Origin: Acanthaster planci
Lineage: Eukaryota; Echinodermata; Asteroidea; Valvatida; Acanthasteridae
DNA: 62,000 nt
Direction: 5' to 3'
Assembly (NCBI RefSeq): GCF_001949145.1
Contig: NW_019091437.1
Span: 487,728 to 549,727, forward strand
Shown: positions 35,701 to 46,613 of the stretch, one piece after another
How positions within the stretch are numbered: the first letter of the stretch is position 1
Layout of the letters: every line of letters starts with the position of its first letter
Notes under the pieces: generated by a model
What the model was told of the DNA's origin: nothing
The model's database searches: none
Seen by the model: only the letters and a program-made list of their open reading frames with translations
Translations under genes and position numbers: made by a program

Positions 35701-38700
35701 GCATGTTTTAGCTAAGTTGACTTTCCTGAACCTACTTACTTTGTTTGGTCCTCTTCCCATCACACCAGGCGGCAGCGTCTTGGTCCCCGCTGCAATACTG
35801 CCGACCAAACCCGGCATGCCTGCAGTCCACCACGCTAGTCTCGTTCCCAGTGCACTGCAAGTCACTCATTAGATACTCCAAATCGCAGTCAACGTTCTTG
35901 ACCAAGTCGCCGAAGCTCTCGTCCGCGGGGTTTTCGCAAATGACGTCATTAGAGAGACTGTCACTCAGTTTATAAACCGCGAGATCTGACGAGTATCCCA
36001 ACTGGTGGCAGACGACATTAGCGTCACGTATGTCCCAGTCATCACCACAAATCTTCCACCACATACCTTCAAAGTACACTTCCACTCGGCCTTCGGACTC
36101 GCCAGTACCCCCACTCAATCGTAGTCTCTCACCTATTAGTTTTGAAAGTCAGAGCTGAACGTTTGTAGAGGATGTTTATTTAGCCATTAAAAGAGCGCGC
36201 AGAGAGTGACCAGTTTTTACTTAAGTTACTGGAAATAACTTTTACTGTCCGCAGTGATATTGCCAATGAAGGGAGATTGAAGCGAGTAACCTATGGGCAA
36301 TGCTACCAGCTGGACTCGAGAACTAATATGTCTCATAGGTATACGTGAGGGAAGAAACCTGTTTGCATTCAAATGCCGCGTTCAAGGTTATTGTCTCCAC
36401 TTTTTTGGAAGGGTTGGGTATGTCTCCTACTTCCTCTGGGATCGCTGACCGTTGATTGATTTATATATTGTTCATTATATATATCTACAGTGTTTCTCAA
36501 AAGCAAAGTAATACTAACCTGCTGGAATGGATGGTTTATCACTGCAAACAACGTGCGCGACCACGCCCCGGGCACAGCCGACCATTTGCCCGTCCCTATA
36601 ATGGCACTGTAGTAGGTGGTCTTCGTGGCCCGTGCAACGGAACCCAGACAGTCCTCGCACGTGAGGAAAACTCCTTTTGAACTTTGCGCGGTTGTTTTCT
36701 GTCCGTAGTTGCCGCTGCTCCTTAGAAAAATCCTCGGGCACGATGGTGGCGCTCTTGGCAAACTGGTAGCCAAGCTGCTTGCAGACCACGCGCGCGTCGG
36801 CAATGCCCCAGTCGTCTCCACACACGGGCAGCCAGTGATCATTTTGAAGAATCTGAACTTTGCCTTCTCTGTCATTGTTTCCACCTTCGAGTCTGACCGA
36901 ATATGGGAGGTTTTCTAGGAAAAAAGGCCACAGCTTCAACTTCTTACACAAAAAACTCACATTTGAAAACACAGCTTTGTGTTTTTAAAAAGTTGCTAGC
37001 CCAATGTCTTTTCCATGAATTTATTCTCTATGCTATAGATTTAATCCACGGTAAAACAATGAAGATAAGTAAATACTGATTGCCAGAAAAAAATCCCTTT
37101 GAGCTTCCAAACAATGAGGTAAATGTTGACCTACCTAATGGGCGTGATGCGCATAGTACCCGTGCTTCATGCTCGACTCCGCCACAGTCCAACCCACCCA
37201 CCAAACCGAGGCGACACTGCGCTATCTTGGACTCGTTCCCCAGACATTCCACGGACTCGAAGCTCCTCCTGCTCCGGGCTCCGTTCAACACGCCGATGAT
37301 TTTGGCCCAGGGTGCCAGCGCTCCCGGAAAGCCCAGCTCTTGACACACGACCTGAGCCTCCCTGATATCCCACGTACCGGCCACGTCACAAACAGTATGC
37401 CATAGACCATTCAGGAACACCTCTAACCGGCCGGAGTTGGGTGTGGCTCCACCGGACAATCGAATTGAGTAGTCTGTTTCCAGTGAATTAGAATATTTTG
37501 AAACACCTCGGATAAACAGTATTACACATTTTCAAAGCATCAACCCTATATTCTTACATTAATTTGATATCAAAACTTTTTGAAAAAAATGACGTGGAAA
37601 TGAATAACAATATGGCCAGCACAGGTACCGCCGGCGTCCAATCTATGGTAACATTTCCTATTTCACAGATATGCGATAAGTGATTGTTCTTGATTGGTAA
37701 TAATTGGACACTTTCCATTATCGTGGGTGTAAAATTCTTTTATGATTAATACAAAGATGTATTTGTAAACCCTACACATTAATAATGGAAATTTTGTAAA
37801 GTATATGCTCATTGATTAATTGATCATTACGAGTATTAGCTACACACCCTGTGACACCTGACGACTGTCGCACCTGACACCGGCATCCTGTCTGTGCTGG
37901 CAATCATGCTGGTACCACTTCTTCGCCTGGCAGTCCATAAGCTCCTCCTCATCGCCCACACAATCGACCTCATCCAGGACGATTGGCCCGGATCCCGGAC
38001 CGAAGTGAGCTCGGATCAAGGCTGCTGTGGCGTGGTTGAAGCCCAGCTGTCGGCAGACTACCTCGGCGTCCGTCATATCCCAACGGTCACCACAGACGGT
38101 CGCCCACGCTCCGTCCAGGTAGACTTCCACGCGGCCCTCCATAGGATACACTCCATCGGCAAGTCTCACGGAATTTGCTGAAACATGGGCAAAATGCATA
38201 AAACAAAATCTCACTTGAGAGTCTGATAGAGCAAAACTAAAATAGTTCGCCTGAAATCAAAATGGACTAGCTGAAACTGAAAGATGAAAAATAGTCCCTG
38301 CTCCATATGACAATTGAGACGACAAACGGCATCCATCCACATAACAACGTGTTACGGTATACGATACATAATAGTATGACATAATATTTTGGCCAATATT
38401 TAGGACAATTCTACAGGAATTCATTGGATTACAAGGCATTCCAGCTTACAGCAATATTATCAAATATAAGAGACGGTTACCAGCAAAAGCCATCTGAATT
38501 GCTACAATTCTGCCTGTTTTCACCCAGAAACGATACAAACCAACCGTGCAAAGTACCTGGCTCGATTGAGCGAGGCGGCGTGTTTCCGTTGCAATCCACT
38601 GCAGCCATCGAGGTCTGACAAGTCTTAGGACCCAAAACATCGTTTTGGCAAAGCGCTAGACTCGACTCGTTACCGTGACAACGCATCCTGTCTATCAACG

Positions 38701-41700
38701 CAGCGACGTTTTCCTCTTCACTGTCTCCAGACCATGTGGTTGACTTGAAAGTCAAAGGAGAAATGTTTGTCGGAGAGTGGTACCCAAGTTGTCGACAGAC
38801 GACCGATGCGTCGTTCTGGTCCCATCCGTGGCCGCATACGCGCCACCATTGCCCGTCGTGGAAGAATTCAACAAAGCCAGAACTGCCACCAGAGAGTCGC
38901 ACTATGGTACCTGTCCGTTTCCATGAGAGTAATTACGCAAAAGTGTTAGACTCTTACACATTTAATTTCAGTGGATTAATTATTCCGTTTTTGCAATTTC
39001 CTTTCAATTTTTTTTAAAGAGTACAAGTTGAACTTCAAACTTTTTGATATGGTTTATCAGGTCACCTTGTTTACAACTACCAGTGACAACCCGTGACATC
39101 CCGTTTCCGGAACTGTCTTTTTTCTTTGGTTGTTGACGGTCTCGACTGGTGAAAAAAGTTCTTTTTGCAGAGTCATATTTGATCTGAATGTTATGAATGC
39201 ATAAGAACATATGTAATATAAAACTGCTGCAAACTGCTTGCCGACTACTGCAGTGACCTAAACTACAAATCACAAAAAATGGAGGGCGTGACGTTTCGAT
39301 CCTAGCAGAATCTTTCTTAAAGGCCAGAAAAAAAATGCATACGAAAAAAAAAAAGAAACTGGCACCTGGCAGGTTGACTGTATGGTCCAGACTACACACC
39401 ACACCAGCGTCTCTATCATGCAGACAACCGGTGGCTCCAATGCCACTCCTTGGGCATTCCAACAAGTGCCTCTCGTGTCCTGAGCAGCCGACATGCCCGA
39501 GGAGAACCTGGCCCGTGCCTTGGCCGAAATGGGCGCCCCTAGGGGCAGCGGCGGCGTAAGGATAGCCGAGTTGTCGGCAGACGACTGTCGCGTCTTTCAG
39601 GCCCCAACTTTGGTCGCATATTGTCCCCCAGGAATCACCGAGGTGGACCTCCACCCTGCCCTTGTTGGGCTGGTCAGTCCCGGTCAAGCGAATTTCATAT
39701 GGCAATGGACCTGCAAAAATTGAATCTGAATAATGATCGTATCAATGCTCAAAGTTTTTACCCCAAAGATTTTTCAGAGGTGAGAAAAAATGTTTCTGAA
39801 CCTCTGTAATTCTGGTACGGAATACGTGACTTAGCTTTCCTTATAACAAATTTAGGCTGGTGAGGACAGACTTTTTACATGCTTGTTATGAAATACAAAT
39901 AGTAAAAAAAATTAAAAGCTGATTTTTTTTCGGATAGGTAGTCCAAAACTTTCCTTTCAGCAGAAGAAGGGTCGAGCACTTGTTAATACTTAAACCCTAC
40001 ATTTTTTTGTGCGGGTGGGCGTGTCTTGGCACTACACAATAAACCCATTTTCTTCTATCAGCCTTCGTCTTAACGACGAGAGTGATCAAATTAGATAAGT
40101 TGACCCTGGCTTTTCCCTTTCCTCTCTGTTGCAAAGCCCGGCTTGAGTGCGTAAATCCCCTGTCAACCTGCCGCAGAAAGTCACGTGGAAAAAAATTCCA
40201 ATTACAAGGTAACGAGGCCGGAAAATCTTCAATCTATTTTGGCAATCCAGTCAGTGAAGAAGAAACACATTCAAGTATACATGTGCACCACGCGCCTCAG
40301 GCGCAATATACAGTGCGTGCCACGTCCGCCTCCAATTCCATATATGCAAACGTGTATACTTGTGTAATACGGACGCGATAGCATTGCAATGATTTATGCT
40401 TGAGCGCTCCGACGGGGAACATTATGTGTGGATATTATGGAAGTGTCAATAGTGGAGTGGAGGGGAGGGCACGAGCAATATCAAATTTTGTGGATTTTCA
40501 GTAGAAAAAAACCGGCAGAAGTTGGGAAATAGGAATAGTAATGCTTGGCAAAGTTAATGAGAAGGAAGAAGTCGATGGAAGGTGAGGAAAGTAAAGATGA
40601 GATTCAGACAGAATGATGGATTGTAAATGGTACAAATCATAACTTCGAGGATTGCTAGGATTGTCTTTGGGTTTCAGCGGTAAACAGTTTTCCATAAATG
40701 TCCGTTGAATTATGGGTATGGATCACAAAAACAAGGAGTTTCATGCACAAATTATGACGAAGTGATCCGGTTAGTTTGTTTCATTGGACATTTTTCATTT
40801 TAGTGACTAAACTAAAATGCATTCCTTGTTTGTCATCTATACGGCAGCCCTGTGGTACCATTCAGTAGACATTTTCAAACACTGACATTTTTTGGAAAAC
40901 TCAATTTTTTTTCCAAATTTTGTTGTTATGAAATGTATCTTTTCCAAGGTTGTTTTAACGATACATTGTTGTTTCAAATTTGTTTTTACGAGATTTATGT
41001 TTTGGTTAGTTTTTAGAAACATTATCTTCGTTGTTGGGACGAACAAACATGAAAATGTATCTCTCGTAAAAACAAACTAGAAAAATATGCTTTTGTAAAT
41101 GTATTCTTCATGGCACAGGTGGGCCTTCGTAGTCTTCTGTATTTATGATAAATGGGTACATCAACAAGGTATATTTATGCTTAATCCAACTCCAAAGCTC
41201 CAAAGATGATACTTTCCTGAATAATAAGAATCCTCGTAAAGAAACCAGCTACAATATGGTAACTCAGTTGTTTTGTTTGTTAACTTTATTTCTTAAAAAA
41301 AAAATTCATTTTTACCATTCCGGTCGCCAGCTGAACAGGAAACAGTCGCAGACTCCTGGCAATGGAAATTCCTTGTGGTGCCCACTTTGCACTTCGAAAG
41401 TTTGTCTTCAACTCCAGAGCACGACACGAAAGCGACTGATTTCTGTAAGATTGCGGCTCTGTCCAAGTGAATCCAAGTTTTGCCCCAGTCCGCAAGCGCT
41501 CCAGGATAACCCAGTTCCCGGCATGCCACACTGGCCTCGGTTACGCCCCATGATTCACGGCATATCAGGTTCCAGGTTCCGTTTTGAAAAATTTCAATGC
41601 GGCCGACGTTTGGCGTAATTCCTCCAATAAGACGAACTTGGTTTTCTGTGAATCGATGGACAGATGCTCATTTGCTATGGTAATGCATGTATGTATGATT

Positions 41701-43264
41701 CCGGTCTTTTGACTTAGAATTATAGGGAAAAATTGTTTTCAACTGTTACCAAACTAACTGATCCCCTTTCAGAATACGACGGTCTGGCTTTATCCCGTCG
41801 CCTGGGGATAGTTAGGCCAGTGATTGATTCTGTTAAAGACAGCGGAATCTCCCCTAAACAGCTGCAGCAAGACATTTCGGAGTGAAAGTAGTATAGTAAC
41901 GTCAGAAATCTCAACAGCGACTAAAAGCACATAGGTTTTCCGGCCAATTTTGGAAAAAACGCGATTTAGTTTGTAAAATAAAGTTTCATTTTGAAAACGA
42001 CTTAAAACCTGGTTTCATTTTCGCAGTAACAAGCATTCGACTTCGTTTTGTATCCTTCAAATAAATGAACGTGCATTATGTTTCATTAAAGAGGTTACAA
42101 ATACGTGACTGGCATTTCGGATTGCTTAAATTCATGTGTTTGTTATCGAACTGTAAAAAAAATTAAGGTTTCTATGATTGAAACGCAGCACAAGAAGGAA
42201 GGTTCCCTCAGCGCTGGTGTTTATAGGTCTCCTACAATAGTCGGTAGATTCCAATGACAACTTGAATGGCTTATTTCAATCATGAATATTCGAACATTTA
42301 ACTAAACACTTCTATTGTAAAATGTCTGTTAGTACACAAACAAATTCCAATCCTTGACCATGCATACCTTAAAAACACACAGGCGAAATTGCATGCATAT
42401 TTGGGTAAATAGCTTGAGTTCAAATTAAACTGAATGCAGAATTGCAGAGGTGCATTCAATTTCGCACAAAAACGAATGTCAACATTCTAAACCAGCGCAA
42501 TATCGAGAAATTGAACGCTGACTCTATACGACTGAATGCACCCTCCTTGAAATAGAATTTGTATTTGTTAAACAGAAACAGGGATTTGAATGTTCGTTCA
42601 TTTCGCTCGAAAACGAATGCTACTATTACTAATTCATTTACACATTTTCCAAAATTGGCCAGGAAAACCTATGCAATGTATTAAAAAATCCAGGTATTCC
42701 AGATATGTTTTATGGTGTCAAACTCCATGCCCGTTACCAAAATCCTTGCTAGATAACTTTCCCTTCTTAATTATGATCAAAGCTCATAATTGATCGTGGT
42801 TTATAACCGTTGGTGATGGCTTTGCTGGTTTTAACCTAAATCATTCAAAACAAGAAGCCGACTTTTGGACTACTTTAACAAACACTCCATAATTATGAAA
42901 AACGTACCTTTGAACACAGAAACATTGACACAACGGACACCTGCCGTTTTAAATTTCCCACAAATCTCGGATGAAATTCGACGATGCGAGCACGCAGACA
43001 GTTCACTCTCAGTTCCCATGCAAGACAGAGTAATCATAGACTCGTCCCCAATACCCTTGGGCTCTCCGAAGTGGGCACCCCTCCAGGCCATAGTCGCGTA
43101 TCCGTAGCCGAGTTGACGGCAGACAACATCGGCCTCAGAGAGTCCCCAGTCGGCGTCGCACAACAGTATCCATTGTTCCTCGGCGAAGATCATCACCCGT
43201 CCCTCGTTAGGTGTGAAGCCCCCAGAAAGACGCACTTGGAGCTTTCCCGTGGCTGTAGTCGTTT
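32387..43264 (-). CDS. Transmembrane receptor with 11 SRCR domains (N-terminal exon not secured)
   Basis: Thirteen exons, all joined by phase-1 introns, give about 1442 residues in frame: 42908–43264, 41316–41645, 39366–39710, 38557–38910, 37848–38177, 37135–37473, 36519–36914, 35740–36132, 35024–35374, 34691–34888, 33864–34022, 32987–33370 and 32387–32778. Order: 11 SRCR domains, a short stalk with RRKR, a membrane segment and a ~100-residue tail. Most domains carry the six group-A cysteines (no C1 or C4), yet each is encoded by one exon except SRCR10. SRCR proteins bind polyanions, microbes and host ligands; large transmembrane members are abundant in echinoderms and amphioxus. The signal-peptide exon must lie upstream on the minus strand; a weak candidate is at 47599–47854. 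Individual ligand and orthology unknown. Confidence 0.9.
32987..33370 (-). CDS. Divergent SRCR domain 11 and juxtamembrane stalk
   Basis: [43 protein letters not shown] and LAVRC. Six cysteines, but the conserved DxWD after Cys1 is replaced by a KSGNESDD stretch. The stalk ([19 protein letters not shown]) contains RRKR, a furin-type motif. Donor GTTTGT is weak but is the only phase-1 choice that links to the membrane exon. Confidence 0.82.
33864..34022 (-). CDS. SRCR domain 10, second half, and linker
   Basis: Acceptor TTGTGACCAG, then [33 protein letters not shown] and a proline/lysine linker (HHQLKLPKP). It supplies the last four cysteines. Joining to 34691 rebuilds [13 protein letters not shown], the usual SRCR core, which confirms the split. 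Confidence 0.9.
34691..34888 (-). CDS. SRCR domain 10, first half
   Basis: [40 protein letters not shown], then [12 protein letters not shown] at the donor. Only the first two cysteines are in this exon; the domain is completed by 33864–34022. Confidence 0.9.
35024..35374 (-). CDS. SRCR domain 9 exon
   Basis: [41 protein letters not shown] and AAGVRC. Six cysteines. The first strand has ARLGA in place of the usual VRLSGG. Confidence 0.9.
35740..36132 (-). CDS. SRCR domain 8 exon, with two extra cysteines
   Basis: [54 protein letters not shown] and AAAWC. Besides the six standard cysteines, the long central loop has two more (NDVICENP and KNVDCDLE), suggesting an additional disulfide. Confidence 0.9.
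36519..36914 (-). CDS. SRCR domain 7 exon, with a basic insertion
   Basis: [39 protein letters not shown] and AHVVC. Six cysteines. The loop between Cys2 and Cys3 (of the six) is lengthened by a charged stretch rich in K, R, E and Q (about [17 protein letters not shown]), unlike its neighbours. Confidence 0.9.
37135..37473 (-). CDS. SRCR domain 6 exon
   Basis: [43 protein letters not shown] and ARVLC. Six cysteines, with a short insertion (VAGT) before the conserved WD. Confidence 0.9.
37848..38177 (-). CDS. SRCR domain 5 exon
   Basis: [45 protein letters not shown] and RQDAGVRC. Six cysteines; a near-consensus domain. Overlapping donors (GTGTGT at 37847 or an upstream GTGTCA) leave the last residues open; phase supports 37848. 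Confidence 0.9.
38557..38910 (-). CDS. SRCR domain 4 exon
   Basis: [40 protein letters not shown] and AAVDC. Six cysteines. The loop after RQLGY is extended and acidic (GDSEEENV). Ends with a TPPRSIEPG linker. Confidence 0.9.
39366..39710 (-). CDS. SRCR domain 3 exon
   Basis: The most canonical domain: [53 protein letters not shown] and DRDAGVVC. Six cysteines. The donor is GTGCCA, so the exact exon end is slightly uncertain. Confidence 0.88.
39711..41315 (-). other. SRCR intron between domains 2 and 3
   Basis: No exon or recognised repeat; contains AT-rich patches and a TTTTTACGA/TTGTTTTAACGA near-repeat at about 40919–41070. Confidence 0.55.
41316..41645 (-). CDS. SRCR domain 2 exon
   Basis: [38 protein letters not shown] and TVSC mark a six-cysteine domain. 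The donor GTAAAA (41315–41310) is weaker than the others, but phase and length fit. Confidence 0.88.
41646..42907 (-). other. SRCR intron between domains 1 and 2
   Basis: Non-coding. A small possible inverted-repeat element at about 42447–42545 has ends GAGGTGCATTCA / TGAATGCACCCTC. Nothing else recognised. Confidence 0.5.
42908..43264 (-). CDS. SRCR domain 1 exon
   Basis: Begins [15 protein letters not shown] (threonine-rich linker) and includes [22 protein letters not shown] and GVRC. Six cysteines. Ends in VNVSVFKG with a possible N-glycosylation site. The first codon is split, so an upstream exon ending in phase 1 is required. Confidence 0.9.
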
Positions 43265-44434
43265 CTGTGCAGAATTATGGGTTGAGAGATATTATGGACA
43301 ATCTACTCTGGCTATAACCGCTAAATTACTCGACAGAAATATTCTACACGCAGATGGGTTGATTAGCACGTTTGGGGCGCTGTATTAAGGGTTGAATGAG
43401 GCTTATCCACCTCTTGTAATTTTCTTCCAATACCAAGGTATCTCTATATAGTCGAGTATCTATACAGAGGGTATCCGATGCCCCCCAGGACTCTATCAAA
43501 CCAACTTTGTTATCTTCGTTTTATGGTCCTAAAACACATTTGAGATGTTAACAATGGCCGCCAAAATAATCAAAATCAAAGACAATTTGTATACTTTATT
43601 AAAATTTCAACAAATTTTTAAAATAACGATTTAAATGACCGTCTAGTCATAGGTTTCTAATTTATAGTATTTTCCCATGTCTTTAAATCCAAGATGGCGG
43701 CCAAAATGGCTGCCAAAATAGGTAATATTGCAGAAACTTGTACACAAAAAACTACACATCGTTTCAGTAGTGCAGTAAATTTGTAAAATAATAAATATGA
43801 TATAGTTGGTTGGTCATTTGGGAAAGACTTTCGAGTACGGATACCTTTAGTGACTTATTACCCATCAGAGAAGATCAAAAATAGCGGTGAAAATATCAAG
43901 AACCCAGAACTTTTACTGTCCCAAAGAGTTTTTGCACCTGTTAAGTGGCGTCGATATGGAAATCTTTCTGACAAATGTATCCAAAACTTATTTTTAGCCT
44001 CTATACAAATCTAAACTGGCGTCCAAAATGACTGCCCCGAGATAAACTTGGAATGTGTTTATTTAAACACAATTTTTGCCTTTTTCCCTTCTGCAAAAAA
44101 TAATTTGTCACAAGCAAGATCCAAGGTTAAAACAGACAAGTAAGAAATAAATAGAATCTCTAGTACAAAATCACAAGTGACAATCTGAGCTGGTGAATAG
44201 TACTCTGAATCCAATTCACCCAACGCCCAAGTGTCAGAGATCTCGCAGAGCCAAGTTACCTTCCTCGATCTCATCATCTAATAAGGCGAACAGTTTAGAA
44301 TAGAAGGAAAACTGGACACTCGAGTAAAAACGGATACATTTCAGTATCTTGCTCGAGATTCAGCCCACCATAAGTCAGTATTTGGCGGATGAATCAGGGG
44401 AGACGTAACGAAAAACAACCGTATATGCACACAC

Positions 44435-45042
44435 TTGGCACATTTTGAGAAGAAGGTTGAATTATTCAGAAACAAACTTCATAAACGCGGATACAGCCGT
44501 GAAGATTTAGCCCTCCTGCCTGAAAGAGGCAAGACTCACGTGAATTCGAGCAAGAAAGAGACTCTGCTTGTCTTTGTTCTGCCCTACTATCTACGATTGC
44601 GACACTCAACGTTAAAAGGCCCTTCTAAAAAACCTAAACTGGGATTTGATCGACCGAAGTGAATGTCTCAATGCACTCTTCCCAACTAAACCCCTCATTG
44701 CATATAAACGGCACAGGGATATAAAGGATGACCTGGGTAAGGTGGAGGATCTCCACGATCCAACCAAAAACGAAAAAGAACTGGATGTGGAGAACATTCA
44801 AATCCTAATGGAACTCCTTGAGGAACAAAAATAAATTGCGTCATTTAGGCTTGGAATTCAACCCCAAAATAACTAAAATTGAAATCTGCCTACACCAATT
44901 CTACCATAAAAAGAAAAACCATCGGGATTTTTTTACCAAACCCCCCAAAATGGTGACTGATGAAATGCGGAAAAGAGGCACAGAAAATATGCTCTGTTCC
45001 CCCCAACACAGAGGAGAAAAGGAACAACAAACAAACAGCTAG
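44435..45042 (+). pseudogene. Decayed retroelement coding remnant (possibly Penelope-like)
   Basis: Three overlapping frames continue one another across shifts near 44650 and 44825. The first reads FRNKLHKRGYSREDLALLPE and FVLPYYLRLRHSTLK; the second LFPTKPLIAYKRHRDIKDDL. This KRGY…F-V-x-PY…PLIAYKR…IKD pattern resembles the region after the reverse transcriptase in retroelement proteins that I associate with Penelope-like elements. The RT core and any endonuclease are absent. Family assignment is tentative; the broken state is clear. Confidence 0.4.
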
Positions 45043-45136
45043 GACGGTATGCGGTATCACTGGTATACATTAAATCATTAAGTGAATAAGTACAGAAACC
45101 GCAGATACATGTATAAATAAACAAGCCCTTGCGTCG

Positions 45137-45292
45137 TGGAACTCCGGATAGGATAAGCGCCTAATACAATTAGGTGGAACTCCGGATAGGGATTTTTAAA
45201 ACTCCCGCTCTCTGGAAACACTAGCCTAATGGACCCGTGGGCGAGTTATAACCATAATAACTGTAATTCTTAAGCGCCTAATACAATTAGGT
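45137..45292 (+). repeat. Short direct repeats beside the retroelement remnant
   Basis: TGGAACTCCGGATAGG occurs at 45137–45152 and 45175–45190 (38-base period). The 22-base block beginning TAAGCGCCTAATACAATTAG occurs exactly at 45154–45175 and 45271–45292. These may be remnants of duplicated element ends. Confidence 0.7.
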
Positions 45293-45486
45293 CCCCAAGC
45301 ACTTTTCCTATTATTATTACCCCTGCTCACTGGGCCAATCAAACATTCCAAATACCATTTCAGCACCCTGGGGAGTATACAGCTTAATGCTGCCATTTCG
45401 GCGCAAAGCAGCTAAATCAACCACAATAACCATCTCTGCCCTCACATGGTACCCAATTATTCCTGGGTGGAGAGGGGCAATGAGTT

Positions 45487-45658
45487 TGTTTCTGCATTCA
45501 ATCGGGGACCCTAAACAATAGAGGACAATAAGGTCCCCGATTGACAGAGGGTCCCCGATTGACAACCGTGTACAAAACATATGAGTGGTCTTCTAAAAAA
45601 GTTGAAGTACAAACAAAAGAGGAACAATAGGGGGTCCCCAGTTGCAGGCAAATACACA
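45487..45658. mobile_element. Second, diverged copy of the 174-bp MITE family
   Basis: Same layout as 21088–21261: degraded ends (GCATTCAATCGGGGACC / GGTCCCCAGTTGCAGGC) and the shared interior from GTGTACAAAACATATG to GAGGAACAATAGG. More diverged ends indicate an older copy. Confidence 0.75.
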
Positions 45659-45733
45659 CTTGTGTGCGTGTGTGCCCTTGGGAACACAATGGTGTGTGGG
45701 ACTTGCGAAAGTGCCAAGGGCACACGCACCATG

Positions 45734-45814
45734 ACCCCAGGCTGGATTCGAACCCGCAACCAACGGTTTTACCCACCAAATAGGAATCTGGTGCTCTTAA
45801 CCACTCCACGGGGT
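45734..45814 (-). repeat. tRNA-like sequence, probably a tRNA-derived SINE head
   Basis: On the minus strand an A-box-like GTGGAGTGGTTAAGAGCAC and a B-box GGTTCGAATCC are spaced as in a tRNA, and ACCCC at the 5' end pairs with GGGGT at the 3' end. The T stem has one mismatch and no clean anticodon arm is evident, so a functional tRNA gene is unlikely. A 12-bp inverted repeat (45670–45681 / 45714–45725) lies just beyond its 3' end. Confidence 0.55.
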
Positions 45815-45817
45815 TAT

Positions 45818-45857
45818 GTTTTCATGCAAGGCCACTATCGTGGCCTTGCATGAAAAC
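45818..45857. repeat. Perfect 18-bp hairpin
   Basis: 45818–45835 and 45840–45857 are exact reverse complements around a TATC loop (GTTTTCATGCAAGGCCAC on the left). It abuts the tRNA-like unit and may be its terminal structure. Confidence 0.9.
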
Positions 45858-46613
45858 ACTAAGGACCTTCTAGTTAAGTATTGTTTTTTAAATTAAGCAA
45901 AATTCACAAATACTTTCTAGGAAGCTCAACTATGCACAAACGCTGGTATCGCTACCAATGTATTAAAACTGACATCAACCTAAAATTCTGTCCATGCTGG
46001 TGGCAAAATACTACTTGAATACATCAGCAAACAGACCGGTTGTCCATGAAGCTGCATAAAATCAAACGGCAAGAAAGAAGTGGGGAGTGTCCCTGTTGAT
46101 GCTGATAGCAAATCTCACCCACTTCCTTCTGTAGAAATCTAATTCACCGCAGCATTCGTCTTGGAATAATCCTATAAAAAATGTTGGTAAAAGTATAATA
46201 TCGACTGATTGTTCCTTGAACCCTACTTGCACAGGCCAGTTTACCTGATTTTCTTAGCCAGAGAAACACATCCTTTAATTTAAACAAAAATCTTGAAAAA
46301 CGAAATTCATGGTCGCGGCCGAACTCCGGAACTCTGCCCTACCAAACTTAAGACGTAGAGGCAACATGTGTGATTACGCCTCCTCCCAACGTACACATGT
46401 ATTAACATTAATGACCATTTGGATTTTAAGACTACCAAAACTCTCAAAATACTGAGCATTGGTTTTAAAATGACCAGTTAAGCAGGCCATTACATCATAA
46501 AGACAACCATGCTACAAATGTGTTTTAGGACCATAAAAAGAAGTTTAAAAAGTTGGTTTGGTAGAGTCCTGGGGAGTTAGCGGATACCCTCCGTAGAAAC
46601 TCGACTACTATAG

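Larger units (their letters stand above)
43445..46613. mobile_element. Repeat-bounded ~3.2-kb insertion upstream of SRCR exon 1
   Basis: About 100 bases at 43445–43545 recur in reverse orientation at 46514–46613; shared blocks include GAGGGTATCCG, CCCAGGACTCTA, CAAACCAACTTT and TTATGGTCCTAAAACACATT. Between them lie frame-broken retroelement-like coding sequence, short direct repeats, a MITE and a tRNA-like unit. The outer copies may be inverted terminal repeats of one element, or two independent copies of a dispersed repeat. Confidence 0.5.

Noticed and set aside
44940-44980. CTGATGA…GAAA-like bases near the retroelement remnant as a hammerhead ribozyme
   Set aside because: The required stem complementarity and cleavage-site context could not be found.
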